From Micrococcales bacterium (GTDB lineage Bacteria; Actinomycetota; Actinomycetes; Actinomycetales; Cellulomonadaceae): a stretch of DNA of 61,008 bases. The notes under the pieces are model-generated. The model made no database searches, was not told the DNA's origin, and saw only the letters and a program-made list of their open reading frames with translations. The DNA lies in the NCBI GenBank assembly GCA_009779195.1, contig WRET01000011.1, positions 1 to 61,008 on the forward strand, in the 5' to 3' direction. A program made the translations under genes and the position numbers. How positions within the stretch are numbered: position 1 is the first letter of the stretch; every line of letters begins with the position of its first letter. Below, piece by piece: positions 8,541 to 16,588 of the stretch.

Positions 8541-11186
8541 TCAGGCGACCTCTTCGGTCACCGACTCGGGCTGGTCGCCGCTGTCGGCACCGTCAGAGCC
8601 CGTCTCGCCGCGCAGAAGTGCGAGCGTGGCGGCCAGGTCGTCAGGACGGATGAGCACGTCACGGGCTTTGGACCCTTCGGACGGTCCGACGATCTGGCGT
8701 GACTCCAGCAGGTCCATGAGCCGGCCAGCCTTGGCGAACCCGACGCGCAGCTTGCGCTGGAGCATCGACGTGGACCCGAACTGCGTGGTGATCACCAGCT
8801 CAGCGGCCTGCAGCAGCAGGTCCAGGTCGTCACCGATATCCTCGTCGACCTGCTTCTTGGTGGTCGCGACGGCGACGTCTGGCCGGTACTGCGGTTTGGC
8901 CTGCGTCTTGACGTGCTCGACGACGGCGTGGATCTCAGACTCGGCGACCCACGCCCCCTGGGTCCGCATCGGTTTGGCCGCACCCATGGGCAAGAACAAC
9001 GCGTCGCCCTGGCCGATGAGCTTCTCGGCGCCGGGCTGGTCGAGCACCACCCGCGAGTCGGTCAACGACGAGGTCGCGAACGCCAGACGCGACGGGACGT
9101 TGGCTTTGATCAGACCGGTCACCACGTCGACCGACGGACGCTGGGTGGCCAGCACCAGGTGGATACCGGCAGCACGTGCCAGCTGGGTGATCCGCTGGAT
9201 CGACTCTTCGACCTCACGGGGGGAGACCATCATGAGGTCGGCGAGCTCGTCGACGATCACCAGCAGGTACGGGTAGGCGGCGATCTTGCGCTCTGACCCG
9301 GGCAGGGGTTTGACCTTGCCCGCACGCACCGCGGCGTTGAAGTCGTCGATGTGCTTGAACCCGAAGGTGGCCAGGTCGTCGTACCGGGCTTCCATCTCCT
9401 TGACCACCCAGTCCAGCGCCTCGGCAGCCTTCTTCGGGTTGGTGATGATAGGAGTGATCAGGTGCGGGATACCCTCGTACACGGTCAGCTCGACGCGTTT
9501 GGGGTCGACGAGGATCATGCGCACCTCGTCGGGGGTGGAACGCATGAGCACCGACACGATCATCGAGTTCACAAAGCTCGACTTCCCCGACCCGGTGGCG
9601 CCGGCGACGAGCAGGTGCGGCATCTTGGCGAGGTTCGCCACGACGTAGCCGCCCTCGACGTCTTTGCCGACACCGACCATGAGGGGGTGCTCTGAACGCC
9701 GCGACGCCGCCGAGCGCAGCACGTCACCCAGCGACACGGTCTCGCGGTCGGTGTTGGGGATCTCGATACCGATGGCGGACTTGCCGGGGATCGGCGACAA
9801 GATCCGCACGTCCGCGCTGGCCACCGCGTAGGCGATGTTGCGCGACAGGGCGGTGACCCGTTCGACTTTCACGGCCTGGCCGAGCTCGACCTCGTAGCGG
9901 GTCACTGTCGGACCGCGGGTGAACCCTGTGACCTGCGCGTCGATCTCGAACTGCTCCAGCACGGAGGTCAGCGACTCCACGACACGGTCGTTGGCGGTCG
10001 AGCGGACCTTGTGCGGCACACCTTTGGCCAGGGCGTCGTCCGGCGGCAGCATGTACAGCACGTCACCGTCGAGCACCCCCTGCTCCCCGGACGGGACGGC
10101 ACGGTTCTTCGGCGCGGTCAACGGGTGCTTGGGCACCATCGTCTTGGTCTCGACATCAGGCTCAGGCTCGCCCAGGATCTGCGTGGGCGCCGACGAGGGG
10201 TCCAGCTCGTCGGCGGGTTCCACCACCGCTTTCTTGAACGCCTCGTCCCCTTCGTAGCGGTCCAGCCGCGTGGTGGACGGGTCAGCCTTCTTGCGCCGCC
10301 CGAAGCGTTTGCGCCGGGGTGTGGCCTCTGCTTCGGCCTCGTCGTCTGGCAGGTCGGTGTCGTCTTCGGGTGTCTTGGCCAACAGCGAGCGCAGACGCGG
10401 CCAGACCTGGTTCACCGGCGTCTTGGTCACCACCAGCAGCCCGAACACCGCCAGCAACCCCAGCAGGATCACCGTGACCACCGGTGACAGCAGCGCCGCC
10501 AACGGGGTGCCCGCCGTCCAGCCGACGATGCCCCCGGCCCGGCGGATCGTGTCCCAGTCGTCCATCCCGGGCCGTCCGGCACGCAGGTGGACCAACCCCA
10601 CAGCAGCCACGACGAGCGCCGTGACCCCTACGGTGATCCGGCCGTTGTCGGCGACCTTGTCAGGGTGGCGCATCAGCCGCACCGCGAAGTAGGCGAGCAG
10701 CACCGGAACACCTTTGCCGAGCAGCCCGAGCCCCCCGGCCACCGCCCAGTGGATCCCCGTCCCTGCTGCCCCTGACAGCCCGAACCACTCCCACGCTGCG
10801 ATAGCCACACCCAGCCCGAGCAGGAAGAACGCGGCCCCGTCACGACGGTGCGCCGGGTCCAGGTCGCGAGCGCCCTGGCCGACCTTGCGCGCGGTCCCGC
10901 CGACGAGGTGAGCCGCGCCCATCCACGTGCCACGCACCACACGCACCGGCAGCGACGAGGGCCCTGACGCCTCAGGGGCGTTCTTGGAGCTCTTGGACGC
11001 GCTGGTCTTGGTCCTGTTGGCGGGCCGGGTGGTCTTGGTCCCGGCGGTTCTCGGCCCCGTTTTCGACGGTCTCGACGACGTGGGTTTGGACGACGCAGTA
11101 CGACCACCCTTGGCTGTGCTCCGGGCCGGGCGGGCGTCGTCGGACTCGGAGGGGGCGGTTGGGACCGCAGACGTACGTGGAGCCAC
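8541..11186 (-). CDS. ftsK: DNA translocase FtsK
   Basis: A septal DNA pump for chromosome segregation, 881 residues from the chosen start. The N-terminus is basic and disordered (about residues 1-90). Four transmembrane segments follow (about 115-265), then a linker and the motor. Walker A is GATGSGKSSF near residue 529; Walker B is LLVIVDELADLMM near 642. The C-terminal gamma winged helix (about 785-855) includes STSMLQRKLRVGFAKAGRLM and would read KOPS-like sequences. The GTG at 11186 is preferred: the in-frame sequence upstream runs antisense through the next gene, and TACGGT lies 7 nt before this GTG. The normal neighbours pgsA, cinA, clgR and rnj are present. Confidence 0.96.
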   Translation of the reverse strand: MAPRTSAVPTAPSESDDARPARSTAKGGRTASSKPTSSRPSKTGPRTAGTKTTRPANRTKTSASKSSKNAPEASGPSSLPVRVVRGTWMGAAHLVGGTARKVGQGARDLDPAHRRDGAAFFLLGLGVAIAAWEWFGLSGAAGTGIHWAVAGGLGLLGKGVPVLLAYFAVRLMRHPDKVADNGRITVGVTALVVAAVGLVHLRAGRPGMDDWDTIRRAGGIVGWTAGTPLAALLSPVVTVILLGLLAVFGLLVVTKTPVNQVWPRLRSLLAKTPEDDTDLPDDEAEAEATPRRKRFGRRKKADPSTTRLDRYEGDEAFKKAVVEPADELDPSSAPTQILGEPEPDVETKTMVPKHPLTAPKNRAVPSGEQGVLDGDVLYMLPPDDALAKGVPHKVRSTANDRVVESLTSVLEQFEIDAQVTGFTRGPTVTRYEVELGQAVKVERVTALSRNIAYAVASADVRILSPIPGKSAIGIEIPNTDRETVSLGDVLRSAASRRSEHPLMVGVGKDVEGGYVVANLAKMPHLLVAGATGSGKSSFVNSMIVSVLMRSTPDEVRMILVDPKRVELTVYEGIPHLITPIITNPKKAAEALDWVVKEMEARYDDLATFGFKHIDDFNAAVRAGKVKPLPGSERKIAAYPYLLVIVDELADLMMVSPREVEESIQRITQLARAAGIHLVLATQRPSVDVVTGLIKANVPSRLAFATSSLTDSRVVLDQPGAEKLIGQGDALFLPMGAAKPMRTQGAWVAESEIHAVVEHVKTQAKPQYRPDVAVATTKKQVDEDIGDDLDLLLQAAELVITTQFGSTSMLQRKLRVGFAKAGRLMDLLESRQIVGPSEGSKARDVLIRPDDLAATLALLRGETGSDGADSGDQPESVTEEVA

Positions 11187-11193
11187 GGTCCTA

Positions 11194-11199
11194 ACCGTA
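11194..11199 (-). promoter_or_regulatory. Candidate -10 (TACGGT) of a leaderless ftsK transcript
   Basis: TACGGT ends 7 nt before the GTG at 11186. An AGGA lies in the gap but is too close to act as a strong ribosome-binding site. Confidence 0.45.
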
Positions 11200-11436
11200 G
11201 CGACGACAAGGCGCCAACATGCCCAAACCACACCGCGGAACGGACAGGCCGGATAGCATGTGACCGCCAGAACCCGGCCGAGCGACGGCAGACCGCCGCC
11301 CGCGTGGCCTACAGAACCGCAGGTCGAGCCTTGTGCACACGGCCAAAAGGCGCATATCCGGCGCAGGTTTGGGCACTCTGGAGCTCTTCGCGCCAGGGAA
11401 GGGGGTAGCCTGCCCCTGCGAGCACAGGGAGGAACA

Positions 11437-12174
11437 GTGCAAGTTCTGGACGGGCAGGTCGGTATCGAGACGATCGACGAGCACCAGTACGTCAGGATCA
11501 GCGTCATGGGTACCCACGCGTTGCGTGAGCTGCCCGACGCGTTCCGTGTGGTCGAGCTTGAGCACCAGCGCGGCCGGGTGGTCCTGCGCTCCGAGGACGG
11601 CGCAGAGGTCTGCGCGACCCCTGGGCAGCTGGCACTGCCTGGCACCGTCATCCCCCCGGCCCTCAACCCCGACCACCAGGAGCACCTGGAGAGCGAGCTG
11701 TTCGAGCTGCCGGTCCTCCCCGCCCTCGACGCCGACTCCCCCGACCTCACCGCTCCCCTGCACGACGACATCCTCGGCACCATCGTCTTCGACCCCGTCG
11801 ACGGCGTCATCGCCCAGGGCGTGCCCACCCGGATCGGTTCCGTCGAGGTCCGTTTCTGGGCCGCTGGCCACGACCGCGTCGCCGCGTTGCTCCCCATGGT
11901 CCACGACCTGCTCGACGAGCTCTCCACGGCCCTGGAAGCCGCTGTCGAGTTCCTCTGGCAGTGGGGCGCCACCGGCGGTGACACTGCCGACAGCCACGGG
12001 CGTTTCATCGACAACTTCGGTGTCCACGCCCTGTCGATCTACCACTCCGGCTCCTTCAGCGTCGAGCTGTCCGACACCCAGACCGTCTTCGCCGAGTCCT
12101 TCCTCGCTGGCTACTGGCCCGCCGTCCACTTCCTCCCCGACGGCACCCCCGTCTTCGTCACCATCGAGTGCTGA
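11437..12174 (+). CDS. Conserved hypothetical protein, possibly DUF6985/DUF2004-like
   Basis: A 245-residue soluble protein. The first 75 residues are a beta-rich segment (GIETIDEHQYVRISVMG, ELEHQRGRVVLRSEDG). The remainder begins LHDDILGTIVFDP and includes VEVRFWAAGHD and a helix DLLDELSTALEAAVEFLWQW. That pattern resembles DUF2004/DUF6985-type proteins, which often sit near immunity or toxin genes, but the similarity is weak by eye. The GTG at 11437 follows a strong AGGGAGGA. It is divergent from ftsK and followed by a palindromic repeat and a toxin-antitoxin pair. Confidence 0.65.
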   Translation: MQVLDGQVGIETIDEHQYVRISVMGTHALRELPDAFRVVELEHQRGRVVLRSEDGAEVCATPGQLALPGTVIPPALNPDHQEHLESELFELPVLPALDADSPDLTAPLHDDILGTIVFDPVDGVIAQGVPTRIGSVEVRFWAAGHDRVAALLPMVHDLLDELSTALEAAVEFLWQWGATGGDTADSHGRFIDNFGVHALSIYHSGSFSVELSDTQTVFAESFLAGYWPAVHFLPDGTPVFVTIEC

Positions 12175-12226
12175 CCTCTTCCCACCAGGCTGAGCACCAA
12201 CTGACGGATCCGGCGATGATCGCCTG

Positions 12227-12294
12227 GGGCGTGTTTCTTAACCCCCCGCACGCCGCGGCGCGCCCGGCACGCACGGGGGGTAAGAGACACGCCC
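12227..12294. repeat. Palindromic intergenic repeat, copy C (terminal arms only)
   Basis: A 68-bp inverted repeat. The left arm GGGCGTGTTTCTTAACCCCC is matched by a right arm reading GGGGGGTAAGAGACACGCCC. The first 50 bases differ from the truncated repeat at 60890 at only two positions. Copy C then closes directly with the right arm and lacks the internal core seen there. It resembles a minimal, transposase-less terminal-repeat element, or the terminator of the gene upstream. Confidence 0.7.
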
Positions 12295-12308
12295 TGGTCA
12301 CGGTCCAG

Positions 12309-12314
12309 TACCCT
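12309..12314 (+). promoter_or_regulatory. Candidate -10 (TACCCT) of a leaderless DUF433 transcript
   Basis: TACCCT ends 6 nt before the ATG at 12321 and starts 14 bp after repeat copy C. Confidence 0.45.
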
Positions 12315-12320
12315 TGAGGT

Positions 12321-12545
12321 ATGAGGCTGCTCGACCGAATCTCCATCGACCCACAGGTCGTTCACGGACGCCCTGTGGTTCGTGGCACACGCATGCGCGT
12401 CGCCGACGTGCTGTCGTTGCTGGCGTCGGGAGCAGCCGAGGCCGAGATCCTTGAGGACTACCCGTACCTCACCGCCGCAGACATCAGGGCATGTCTCGCC
12501 TACGCGGCCGCTCAGGCCGACCACGCCGTTCTGATCGCTTCGTGA
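12321..12545 (+). CDS. DUF433 family antitoxin (second copy)
   Basis: A 74-residue DUF433 protein (LDRISIDPQVVHGRPVVRGT, then VADVLSLLASGAAEAEILEDYPYLTAADI split over two helices). It is a diverged paralogue of the gene at 2058. Its stop overlaps the GTG of the toxin reading frame (GTGA), the same coupling as in the first pair. The antitoxin is intact while its toxin partner is frameshifted, the expected direction of decay for such modules. Confidence 0.88.
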   Translation: MRLLDRISIDPQVVHGRPVVRGTRMRVADVLSLLASGAAEAEILEDYPYLTAADIRACLAYAAAQADHAVLIAS

Positions 12546-12879
12546 AACCAGTGCGCTTCCTGGTCGACGCTCAGCTACCACCGGCGCTCGCACGCCTGAT
12601 CGACGGACAGGGCCACGAAGCCGAGCACGTCACCGACATGGTCCAGGCGACGTCTGTGACCGGGACCTGTGGGACTATGCCATCGAACACGATGCTGTGA
12701 TCGTCACCAAGGACGAGGACTTCGCAAACATGGTCGCCGTCGCAGGAGAGGCTCCGGCGGTCGTCTGGGTCCGGGTCGGCAACACTCGACGAACTGCCCT
12801 CCTGGCCTGGTTCGAGCCACTGACCAACCAGATCGCTGAAACGGTGGATGGCGGCATCCGCATGATCGAGCTTCGCTGA
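12542..12879 (+). pseudogene. DUF5615 PIN-like toxin, frameshifted
   Basis: Starting at GTG 12542 the first frame encodes VRFLVDAQLPPALARLIDGQ and GHEAEHVTDM, then leaves the family pattern. The other frame resumes with CDRDLWDYAIEHDAVIVTKD and EDFANMV, the usual continuation of a DUF5615 domain, and ends at 12879. Adding one base after GACATGG near 12640 joins the parts seamlessly (DMGPGDVCDRDLW). The lesion is therefore a single-base deletion. A sequencing error is the alternative. If real, the toxin is truncated at about 52 residues before its second acidic motif. Confidence 0.82.
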
Positions 12880-12915
12880 CCGCGCGGCGGCAGAAACCTC
12901 ACTTTACGGCTGCCG

Positions 12916-12921
12916 TAGCAT
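12916..12921 (+). promoter_or_regulatory. Candidate -10 (TAGCAT) for the RHH gene
   Basis: TAGCAT ends 7 nt before the ATG at 12929 and overlaps the palindrome at 12918-12932, so a bound repressor would block it. Confidence 0.4.
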
Positions 12922-12932
12922 ACGACGTATGC
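12918..12932. promoter_or_regulatory. Palindrome across the RHH gene start
   Basis: GCATAC-GAC-GTATGC is a perfect 6-bp-arm palindrome covering the start codon (12929-12931). It is a plausible operator for the ribbon-helix-helix protein it precedes. Confidence 0.35.
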
Positions 12933-13180
12933 GCACCACCTTGAAGATCGACGACGACGTTCTCGAGGCCGCCAAGAAGATCGCCGCTTCCCGTCGCTGC
13001 CCTACAGGCAAGGTCGTCTCCGAGCTTGCCCGTGCGGGCCTGGATGACCAGGCCCCTTCCGACGACGCCGTCGCAACCCCCGCAGCAACCAAGGACGAGT
13101 CTGCGGAACAGGCGCGTCTGGCGCGCGAGCGCGAAGAGCTCGGCGAACGCGAAGCGCAGCTCGGGCCCGAGTACGACTGA
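12929..13180 (+). CDS. Orphan ribbon-helix-helix antitoxin-like protein
   Basis: An 83-residue protein. Residues 1-45 look like a ribbon-helix-helix DNA-binding domain: the beta strand RTTLKIDDDVLEAAKKIA, then a helix with KVVSELARAGLDD. The C-terminal half is charged and helical (EQARLAREREELGEREAQL), the kind of tail that binds a toxin. No toxin gene follows, because rnj converges 29 bp downstream. It is probably an orphan VapB/CopG-type antitoxin or a stand-alone repressor. A palindrome overlaps its start and may be its operator. Confidence 0.7.
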   Translation: MRTTLKIDDDVLEAAKKIAASRRCPTGKVVSELARAGLDDQAPSDDAVATPAATKDESAEQARLAREREELGEREAQLGPEYD

Positions 13181-13209
13181 AGACCCGCAGCTGTCGACCC
13201 CGGGTCCGG

Positions 13210-14892
13210 TCAGGCTTCGATGACGACGGGGATGATCATGGGGCGGCGGCGTAGGCGGGTGGACGCCCAGCGGCCGACGACGCGACGGACGACCTGCTGG
13301 AGCTGGTGGGTGTCGGAACCTTGACGGGCGGCGTCGGTGACCGAGGCGATGATCTCGGGCAGGACGGTGTCGAAGACGTCATCAGCCTCGGACACACCTC
13401 GGGCGTGGATCTGCGGGCCTGCCAGCACGGTGCCGTCTGATGCCGAGACCACGATGAAGATCGAGATGAAACCTTCGTCACCGAGGATGCGGCGGTCTTT
13501 GAGCTCGGCCTCGGTGATCTCGCCCACGGACGAGCCGTCGACGTAGACATAACCGCAGGGGACGACACCGACGATCGTGGCGACATGGTCGGCCAGGTCG
13601 ACGACGACACCGTTCTCCGCGAGGACCACACGGCCGGGGTCCACACCGGTCTGGACGGCGAGGGCACCGTTGGCGACCAGGTGGCGGACCTCGCCGTGCA
13701 CAGGCAGGACGTTGGCGGGGCGCACGATGTTGTAGCAGTAGAGCAGCTCGCCAGCGGCCGCGTGGCCTGAGACGTGCACCCGGGCGTTGCCGGAGTGGAC
13801 CACCCGGGCACCCAGGCGGGTCAGACCGTTGATCACACGGAACACGGCGTTCTCGTTGCCCGGGATCAGCGACGAGGCGAGGATCACCGTGTCGCCGGGG
13901 CCGACGTGGACCTGGTTGTCGTTGTTGGCGATACGCGACAACGCGGCCATAGGTTCGCCCTGGGAGCCGGTGCACATGAGCACCACCTCGTCGTCGGGCA
14001 GGGAGTCGACCTCTTTGACGTCGACGAGGACCTCGGGCGGGACCTTCAGGTACCCCAGCTCGGCGGCGACGGTCATGTTGCGCACCATGGAGCGCCCGAC
14101 GAGCGCGACACGGCGGTGGTGGGCGACGGCAGCGTCCATGACCTGCTGCACCCGGTGCACGTGGGAGGCGAACGACGCCACGACGATCTGCCCGGCGGAG
14201 TCGGCGAACACCTGGTCCAGGACCGGGCCGATCTCCTTCTCCCCCGTGACGAACCCGGGCACGTCAGCGTTGGTGGAGTCGACCATGAACAGGTCGACAC
14301 CCTCTTCGCCGAACCGGCCGAAGGCCCGCAGGTCGGTGACGCGCCCGTCCAGGGGCAGCTGGTCCATCTTGAAGTCGCCGGTGTGCAACAACGTCCCGGC
14401 GCTGGTGCGCACGAACAGCGCCAGGGCGTCAGGGATGGAGTGGTTGACGGCGACGAACTCGCAGTCGAACCCGCCGAATCTCTCGCGCTGGCCCGCCTGG
14501 ACTTCCAGGGTGTAGGGGGTGATGCGGTGCTCTTTGAGCTTGGCCTCGACGAACGCCAAAGTCAGCCGGGACCCGACCAGGGGAATGTCGGGGCGTAGCC
14601 GCAGCAGGTACGGGACCGCACCGATATGGTCTTCGTGGCCGTGGGTGAGCACGACCGCTTCGATATCGTCCAGACGGCCGGCGACATGGTCGAAATCCGG
14701 CAGGACGAGGTCGACGCCGGGTTGGTGGTCCTCGGGGAACAGGACGCCGCAGTCGACGACCAGCAGCCGTCCGTCCAGCTCCAGGACGGTCATGTTGCGC
14801 CCCACCTCGCCCAGACCGCCGAGGGCGACGATCCGCAAGGTGCCCGGTTCTAGGGCAGGGGGCAGTTCCAGCTCAGGGTGGGGGTGACTCAC
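13210..14892 (-). CDS. rnj: Ribonuclease J
   Basis: A metallo-beta-lactamase/beta-CASP ribonuclease for mRNA decay and rRNA maturation, 560 residues. The metal site is THGHEDHIGAVPYL near residue 85, with further His in HTGDF. The beta-CASP region and HVSGHA follow. The protein starts RIVALGGLGEVGRNMTVLE after a short leader, and the length is typical. GTG at 14892 is preceded by CCAGGA. It lies downstream of dapA with a 36-bp gap; dapA-rnj adjacency is conserved in actinobacteria. Confidence 0.96.
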   Translation of the reverse strand: MSHPHPELELPPALEPGTLRIVALGGLGEVGRNMTVLELDGRLLVVDCGVLFPEDHQPGVDLVLPDFDHVAGRLDDIEAVVLTHGHEDHIGAVPYLLRLRPDIPLVGSRLTLAFVEAKLKEHRITPYTLEVQAGQRERFGGFDCEFVAVNHSIPDALALFVRTSAGTLLHTGDFKMDQLPLDGRVTDLRAFGRFGEEGVDLFMVDSTNADVPGFVTGEKEIGPVLDQVFADSAGQIVVASFASHVHRVQQVMDAAVAHHRRVALVGRSMVRNMTVAAELGYLKVPPEVLVDVKEVDSLPDDEVVLMCTGSQGEPMAALSRIANNDNQVHVGPGDTVILASSLIPGNENAVFRVINGLTRLGARVVHSGNARVHVSGHAAAGELLYCYNIVRPANVLPVHGEVRHLVANGALAVQTGVDPGRVVLAENGVVVDLADHVATIVGVVPCGYVYVDGSSVGEITEAELKDRRILGDEGFISIFIVVSASDGTVLAGPQIHARGVSEADDVFDTVLPEIIASVTDAARQGSDTHQLQQVVRRVVGRWASTRLRRRPMIIPVVIEA

Positions 14893-14928
14893 AGGGTGTC
14901 CTGGAAACCTTTCTCAGTTGAGCAGCCC

Positions 14929-15837
14929 TCAGCTCTCGAGCAGCCCGGCGCGGACCAGACCGGTCCTGACCGCAGCCACCTCGTCGTCGGTGAGGGGGGT
15001 GATGGGAAGGCGGGTGGCGCGCGAGGGCAGCACACCGAGCAGCTGGCACGCGGCCTTGGCAGCGGCGGCCTGCATCCCGGCGCCGTTGAGCGCTTCGACA
15101 GCAGGGTTCATCGAACGGTTCGCAGCCAGCGCCCCTGCCTGGTCGCCAGCGTCCCAGGCCCTGGTCAGCTCGGCGAACACTGGTGCGACGGCGTGCGCAG
15201 CGACCGACACCACACCGACCGCTCCGACGGCCAGCATGGGCAGGTACATGGCGTCGTCACCGGAGTACCAGGCCAGACCGGTGCGCGCCTGCACCCGGCC
15301 AGCACTGACGACGTCTCCGGTGGCGTCTTTGACCGCCACGACCTTGGGGTGCTCGGCCAGGCGGGCGTAGGTGTCTGCGGCGATACGCACCCCGCAGCGG
15401 CCTGGCACGTCGTACAGCATGACCGGCAGGTCGGTGGCGTCGGCCACGGCTTGCATATGCCGGGCCAGACCGTCCTGGGAGGGCCGCGAGTAGTACGGGC
15501 TCACGACGAGCAACCCGTGCGCCCCGGCCTCAGCGGCCTGTTCAGCCATCCGTACCGCGTGCACCGTGTCGTTGGACCCCGCCCCGGCGACGACATACGC
15601 GTCGTCGCCAACCGCTTCGACCACCGCTGCGACCAGCTCAGCCTTCTCCGGAGCGTGGGTCGTCGGCGACTCACCGGTGGTCCCGTTGATGACGAGACCG
15701 TCGTTGCCCCGCTCGACCAGCCACTTCGCCAGGCGTACCCCGGCGGCGACGTCGACGTCGCCATCCTCGGTCATCGGGGTCACCATCGCGGTGAGCACAG
15801 CTCCAAAAGGACGCGGAGAAGAAGAAGCCTGCGGCAT
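14929..15837 (-). CDS. dapA: 4-hydroxy-tetrahydrodipicolinate synthase
   Basis: The first committed step of lysine and diaminopimelate synthesis: it condenses pyruvate with aspartate semialdehyde. The protein has 302 residues in a TIM barrel. Catalytic Lys lies in VVAVKDATGD, the catalytic Tyr region is VVSPYYSRPSQDG, and substrate-binding GTTGESPTT is intact. The ATG at 15837 is chosen because TACCGT lies 6 nt upstream and the family begins at this point. It forms a run with dfrA upstream and rnj downstream. Confidence 0.96.
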   Translation of the reverse strand: MPQASSSPRPFGAVLTAMVTPMTEDGDVDVAAGVRLAKWLVERGNDGLVINGTTGESPTTHAPEKAELVAAVVEAVGDDAYVVAGAGSNDTVHAVRMAEQAAEAGAHGLLVVSPYYSRPSQDGLARHMQAVADATDLPVMLYDVPGRCGVRIAADTYARLAEHPKVVAVKDATGDVVSAGRVQARTGLAWYSGDDAMYLPMLAVGAVGVVSVAAHAVAPVFAELTRAWDAGDQAGALAANRSMNPAVEALNGAGMQAAAAKAACQLLGVLPSRATRLPITPLTDDEVAAVRTGLVRAGLLES

Positions 15838-15843
15838 GGCATC

Positions 15844-15849
15844 ACGGTA
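15844..15849 (-). promoter_or_regulatory. Candidate -10 (TACCGT) of a leaderless dapA transcript
   Basis: TACCGT ends 6 nt before the dapA ATG on the minus strand. It would allow dapA to be transcribed separately from dfrA. Confidence 0.5.
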
Positions 15850-15895
15850 CCGCCTCACAGGTCCTGCCGGAGACCACATTGCCCAGCCGGACCCC

Positions 15896-16402
15896 TCACG
15901 TCGTGGGCGCGGGCCCCGGGCGCAGGGTGTAGGTGACGAAGCGGTAGCGGGGGCCTTTGCGGGAGGTGTGCCAACCTTCGGCCGGGTCGGTGGCGGTGGG
16001 GGTCCAGCGGTCGTCCAGGACGGGGGCGAACGTGTCGCCGGGGACGTCGAGGTCGACGACGGTCATCTCGACGCAGTCGGCGTGGGGCAACGTCGCGGCG
16101 TAGAGCTGGCCTCCGCCGACCACCCAGGCTCTGCGGTCGCCGACGCCTGCCAGGGCGTCGTCGAGGTTCTGCACGACGCTCGCCCCGTCGGCGGTGAACC
16201 CTGGGCTCGCGAGCACGACGTTGTCGCGGCCGGGCAGCGGACGGGTCGGCAGCGACTGCCAGGTGCGCTGGCCCATGAGCACGACATGCCCGTCGGTGAG
16301 GCGCCGGAACCGGGCCATGTCTTCGGGGACGTGCCACGGAATGGTGCCGGCGGCGCCGATCACCCCGTCGGGCGTCTGCGCCCAGATCAGCGACAGAGGC
16401 AT
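15896..16402 (-). CDS. folA: Dihydrofolate reductase
   Basis: Reduces dihydrofolate to tetrahydrofolate, restoring the cofactor used by thymidylate synthase. The protein has 168 residues. Landmarks are LIWAQTPDGVIGAAGTIPWH (Met20-loop region), catalytic acid in WHVPEDMARFRRLT, VLMGQRTWQSLP (NADPH binding) and AWVVGGGQLYAA. It lies upstream of dapA with a 58-bp gap. In most relatives it directly follows thyA; here two unrelated genes and a long hairpin separate them. TAGGCT lies 6 nt before the ATG. Confidence 0.96.
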   Translation of the reverse strand: MPLSLIWAQTPDGVIGAAGTIPWHVPEDMARFRRLTDGHVVLMGQRTWQSLPTRPLPGRDNVVLASPGFTADGASVVQNLDDALAGVGDRRAWVVGGGQLYAATLPHADCVEMTVVDLDVPGDTFAPVLDDRWTPTATDPAEGWHTSRKGPRYRFVTYTLRPGPAPTT

Positions 16403-16408
16403 GGGGGC

Positions 16409-16414
16409 AGCCTA
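16409..16414 (-). promoter_or_regulatory. Candidate -10 (TAGGCT) of a leaderless folA transcript
   Basis: TAGGCT ends 6 nt before the folA ATG. It gives folA its own promoter downstream of the inserted genes. Confidence 0.5.
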
Positions 16415-16475
16415 CCGGGGTGGGCGGTGAGGCTTGGACCAGCATCCTGGGCCTTCGGCCCACCGTGGGTGGTGA

Positions 16476-16544
16476 GGACGGTTCTGGCCGTCTCGGGCCA
16501 CCACCGCCGATGGCGGCGCTGGTGCGAGACGGCCAGAACCGTCC
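16476..16544. repeat. Long perfect hairpin between the OmpA-like gene and folA
   Basis: A 20-bp arm at 16476-16495 (GGACGGTTCTGGCCGTCTCG) is matched exactly by its reverse complement at 16525-16544. The 29-bp centre continues to pair almost fully (CCGCC-GAT-GGCGG core). It may be a rho-independent terminator for the OmpA-like operon, although no T-run follows on the minus strand, or a mobile palindrome. Confidence 0.85.
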
Positions 16545-16588
16545 CTCCCAGCTCCGCAACCTCCAGCTCAGGGCTGGCGGGGCGCTGG

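Noticed and set aside
8515..8547. Inverted repeat CGCCTGA/TCAGGCG between capA-like and ftsK as a terminator
   Set aside because: It has seven-base arms with a long spacer, overlaps the ftsK stop and has no T-run; too weak to annotate.
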